DNA of 54,702 bases from Micrococcales bacterium (GTDB lineage Bacteria; Actinomycetota; Actinomycetes; S36-B12; GCA-2699445). A program made the position numbers and the translations under genes. Below, piece after piece: positions 54,370-54,702 of the stretch. The DNA is taken from positions 74,691-129,392 of the forward strand of contig PAAU01000063.1 of the NCBI GenBank assembly GCA_002699445.1. Reading direction: 5' to 3'. Position 1 is the first letter of the stretch. Each line of letters starts with the position of its first letter. Under the pieces are notes generated by a model. That model ran no database searches and had not been told where the DNA came from. It saw nothing but the letters and a program-made list of their open reading frames with translations.

Positions 54370-54411
54370 ATTCTGAGCCTAGGGTCTGAACCGCTGGTCT
54401 GCCTGACTGCC

Positions 54412-54702
54412 CTATTCCTGGGTAGAGCTGTCCCCGGAGGTGTCGCCGTCGGAATCGGTATCACCCGGACTACCGGAGTCAGGTGATTCGGGCGCCGTCG
54501 AAGGTTCACCCGTCTCGTTGCCTAATTCTGGATTCACCTCTTGAGCCAGTTCGACAATTTTTTCTTGTGCAGCCTGATAGGCCTCTACGCCGTCCGCCGT
54601 GGTCTGTTGATCGTTAGCGGTAACTCCTGCGCCGATAAGCAACATCGCTTCACCCGTTGCAGTGGCCGCTTCTGTGAGAGCTTCGTTGTTGGCTAACCGA
54701 CC
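54412..54702 (-). CDS. Unrecognised protein, C-terminal fragment (5' part beyond the right edge)
   Basis: The frame is open through the right edge, so this is the last 96 codons or so of a longer gene. The visible part has a helical stretch (RLANNEALTEAATATGEAML, then VEAYQAAQEKIVELAQEV) and a highly acidic Ser/Asp/Gly/Pro tail from about residue 60 of the fragment to the stop (SPDSGSPGDTDSDGDTSGD). The composition suggests an extracytoplasmic or disordered tail. I do not recognise the family. It is on the same strand as hemL, 42 bp upstream. Confidence 0.6.
   Translation of the reverse strand, partial: GRLANNEALTEAATATGEAMLLIGAGVTANDQQTTADGVEAYQAAQEKIVELAQEVNPELGNETGEPSTAPESPDSGSPGDTDSDGDTSGDSSTQE

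Noticed and set aside
1-54702. CRISPR array, insertion sequence, prophage, toxin-antitoxin or defence system
   Set aside because: No repeat-spacer pattern, transposase, integrase, nuclease or toxin-like gene was seen; almost all sequence is accounted for by housekeeping genes.

Overview
The window reads as a contiguous, gene-dense chromosomal segment of an actinobacterium (Actinomycetota). Evidence for this is the RpoB/RpoC sequence type, the tRNA-Trp-secE-nusG-rplK-rplA and rplJ-rplL-rpoB-rpoC order, a full nuoA-N operon with actinobacterial NuoG and NuoJ tails, a menaquinone (not ubiquinone) pathway, fused two-subunit KorAB, and the hemL-phosphatase-TlpA-CcdA-ResB-CcsB block that also occurs in Mycobacterium (Rv0524-Rv0529). 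Base composition is moderately G+C-rich by eye. GTG and TTG starts are common. I cannot name a genus. No insertion sequence, prophage, CRISPR array, integrase or toxin-antitoxin pair is visible.

Layout. 1-11151 (minus strand): information processing. The order of transcription is tRNA-Trp, secE, nusG, rplK, rplA, then a leader with its own promoter and an L10-type autoregulatory RNA, rplJ, rplL, a perfect 18-bp hairpin, a second promoter, rpoB, and rpoC (cut by the left edge). 11319-16000: aspC on the plus strand, facing a minus-strand run of tRNA-Tyr, tRNA-Thr, tRNA-Met, rpmG, a FabG-like SDR, a HadA/HadB-like dehydratase pair and murB. 16123-23202: yajQ, then korA-korB (2-oxoacid:ferredoxin oxidoreductase) preceded by a 20-bp tandem duplication that copies its ribosome-binding site and start codon, a sulfotransferase-like gene, an acyl-CoA dehydrogenase and a long-chain polyprenyl diphosphate synthase.

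23257-38839 (minus): all 14 complex I genes in the order nuoA to nuoN, nearly every junction overlapping or touching. 39070-47323: menaquinone synthesis (menG, menF, menD, menC, menB, menE, menA) with a thiol peroxidase inserted. 47327-54369: two small membrane proteins, then cytochrome c maturation system II (CcsB, ResB, CcdA, TlpA/ResA), a histidine phosphatase and hemL for heme. The right edge cuts an unrecognised gene with an acidic tail.

From about 22 kb onward the window is one respiratory block: polyprenyl tail and naphthoquinone head synthesis, the dehydrogenase that reduces the quinone, and the thioredox, heme and cytochrome c assembly functions needed downstream. No clearly new multi-gene system was found. 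The most interesting signals are regulatory (duplicated korA start, rplL-rpoB hairpin, L10 leader, probable leaderless starts) and architectural (acidic tails on NusG and L10, hydrophilic loop in CcdA, SDR joined to the HadAB pair, conserved unknown membrane proteins at the men-ccs boundary).
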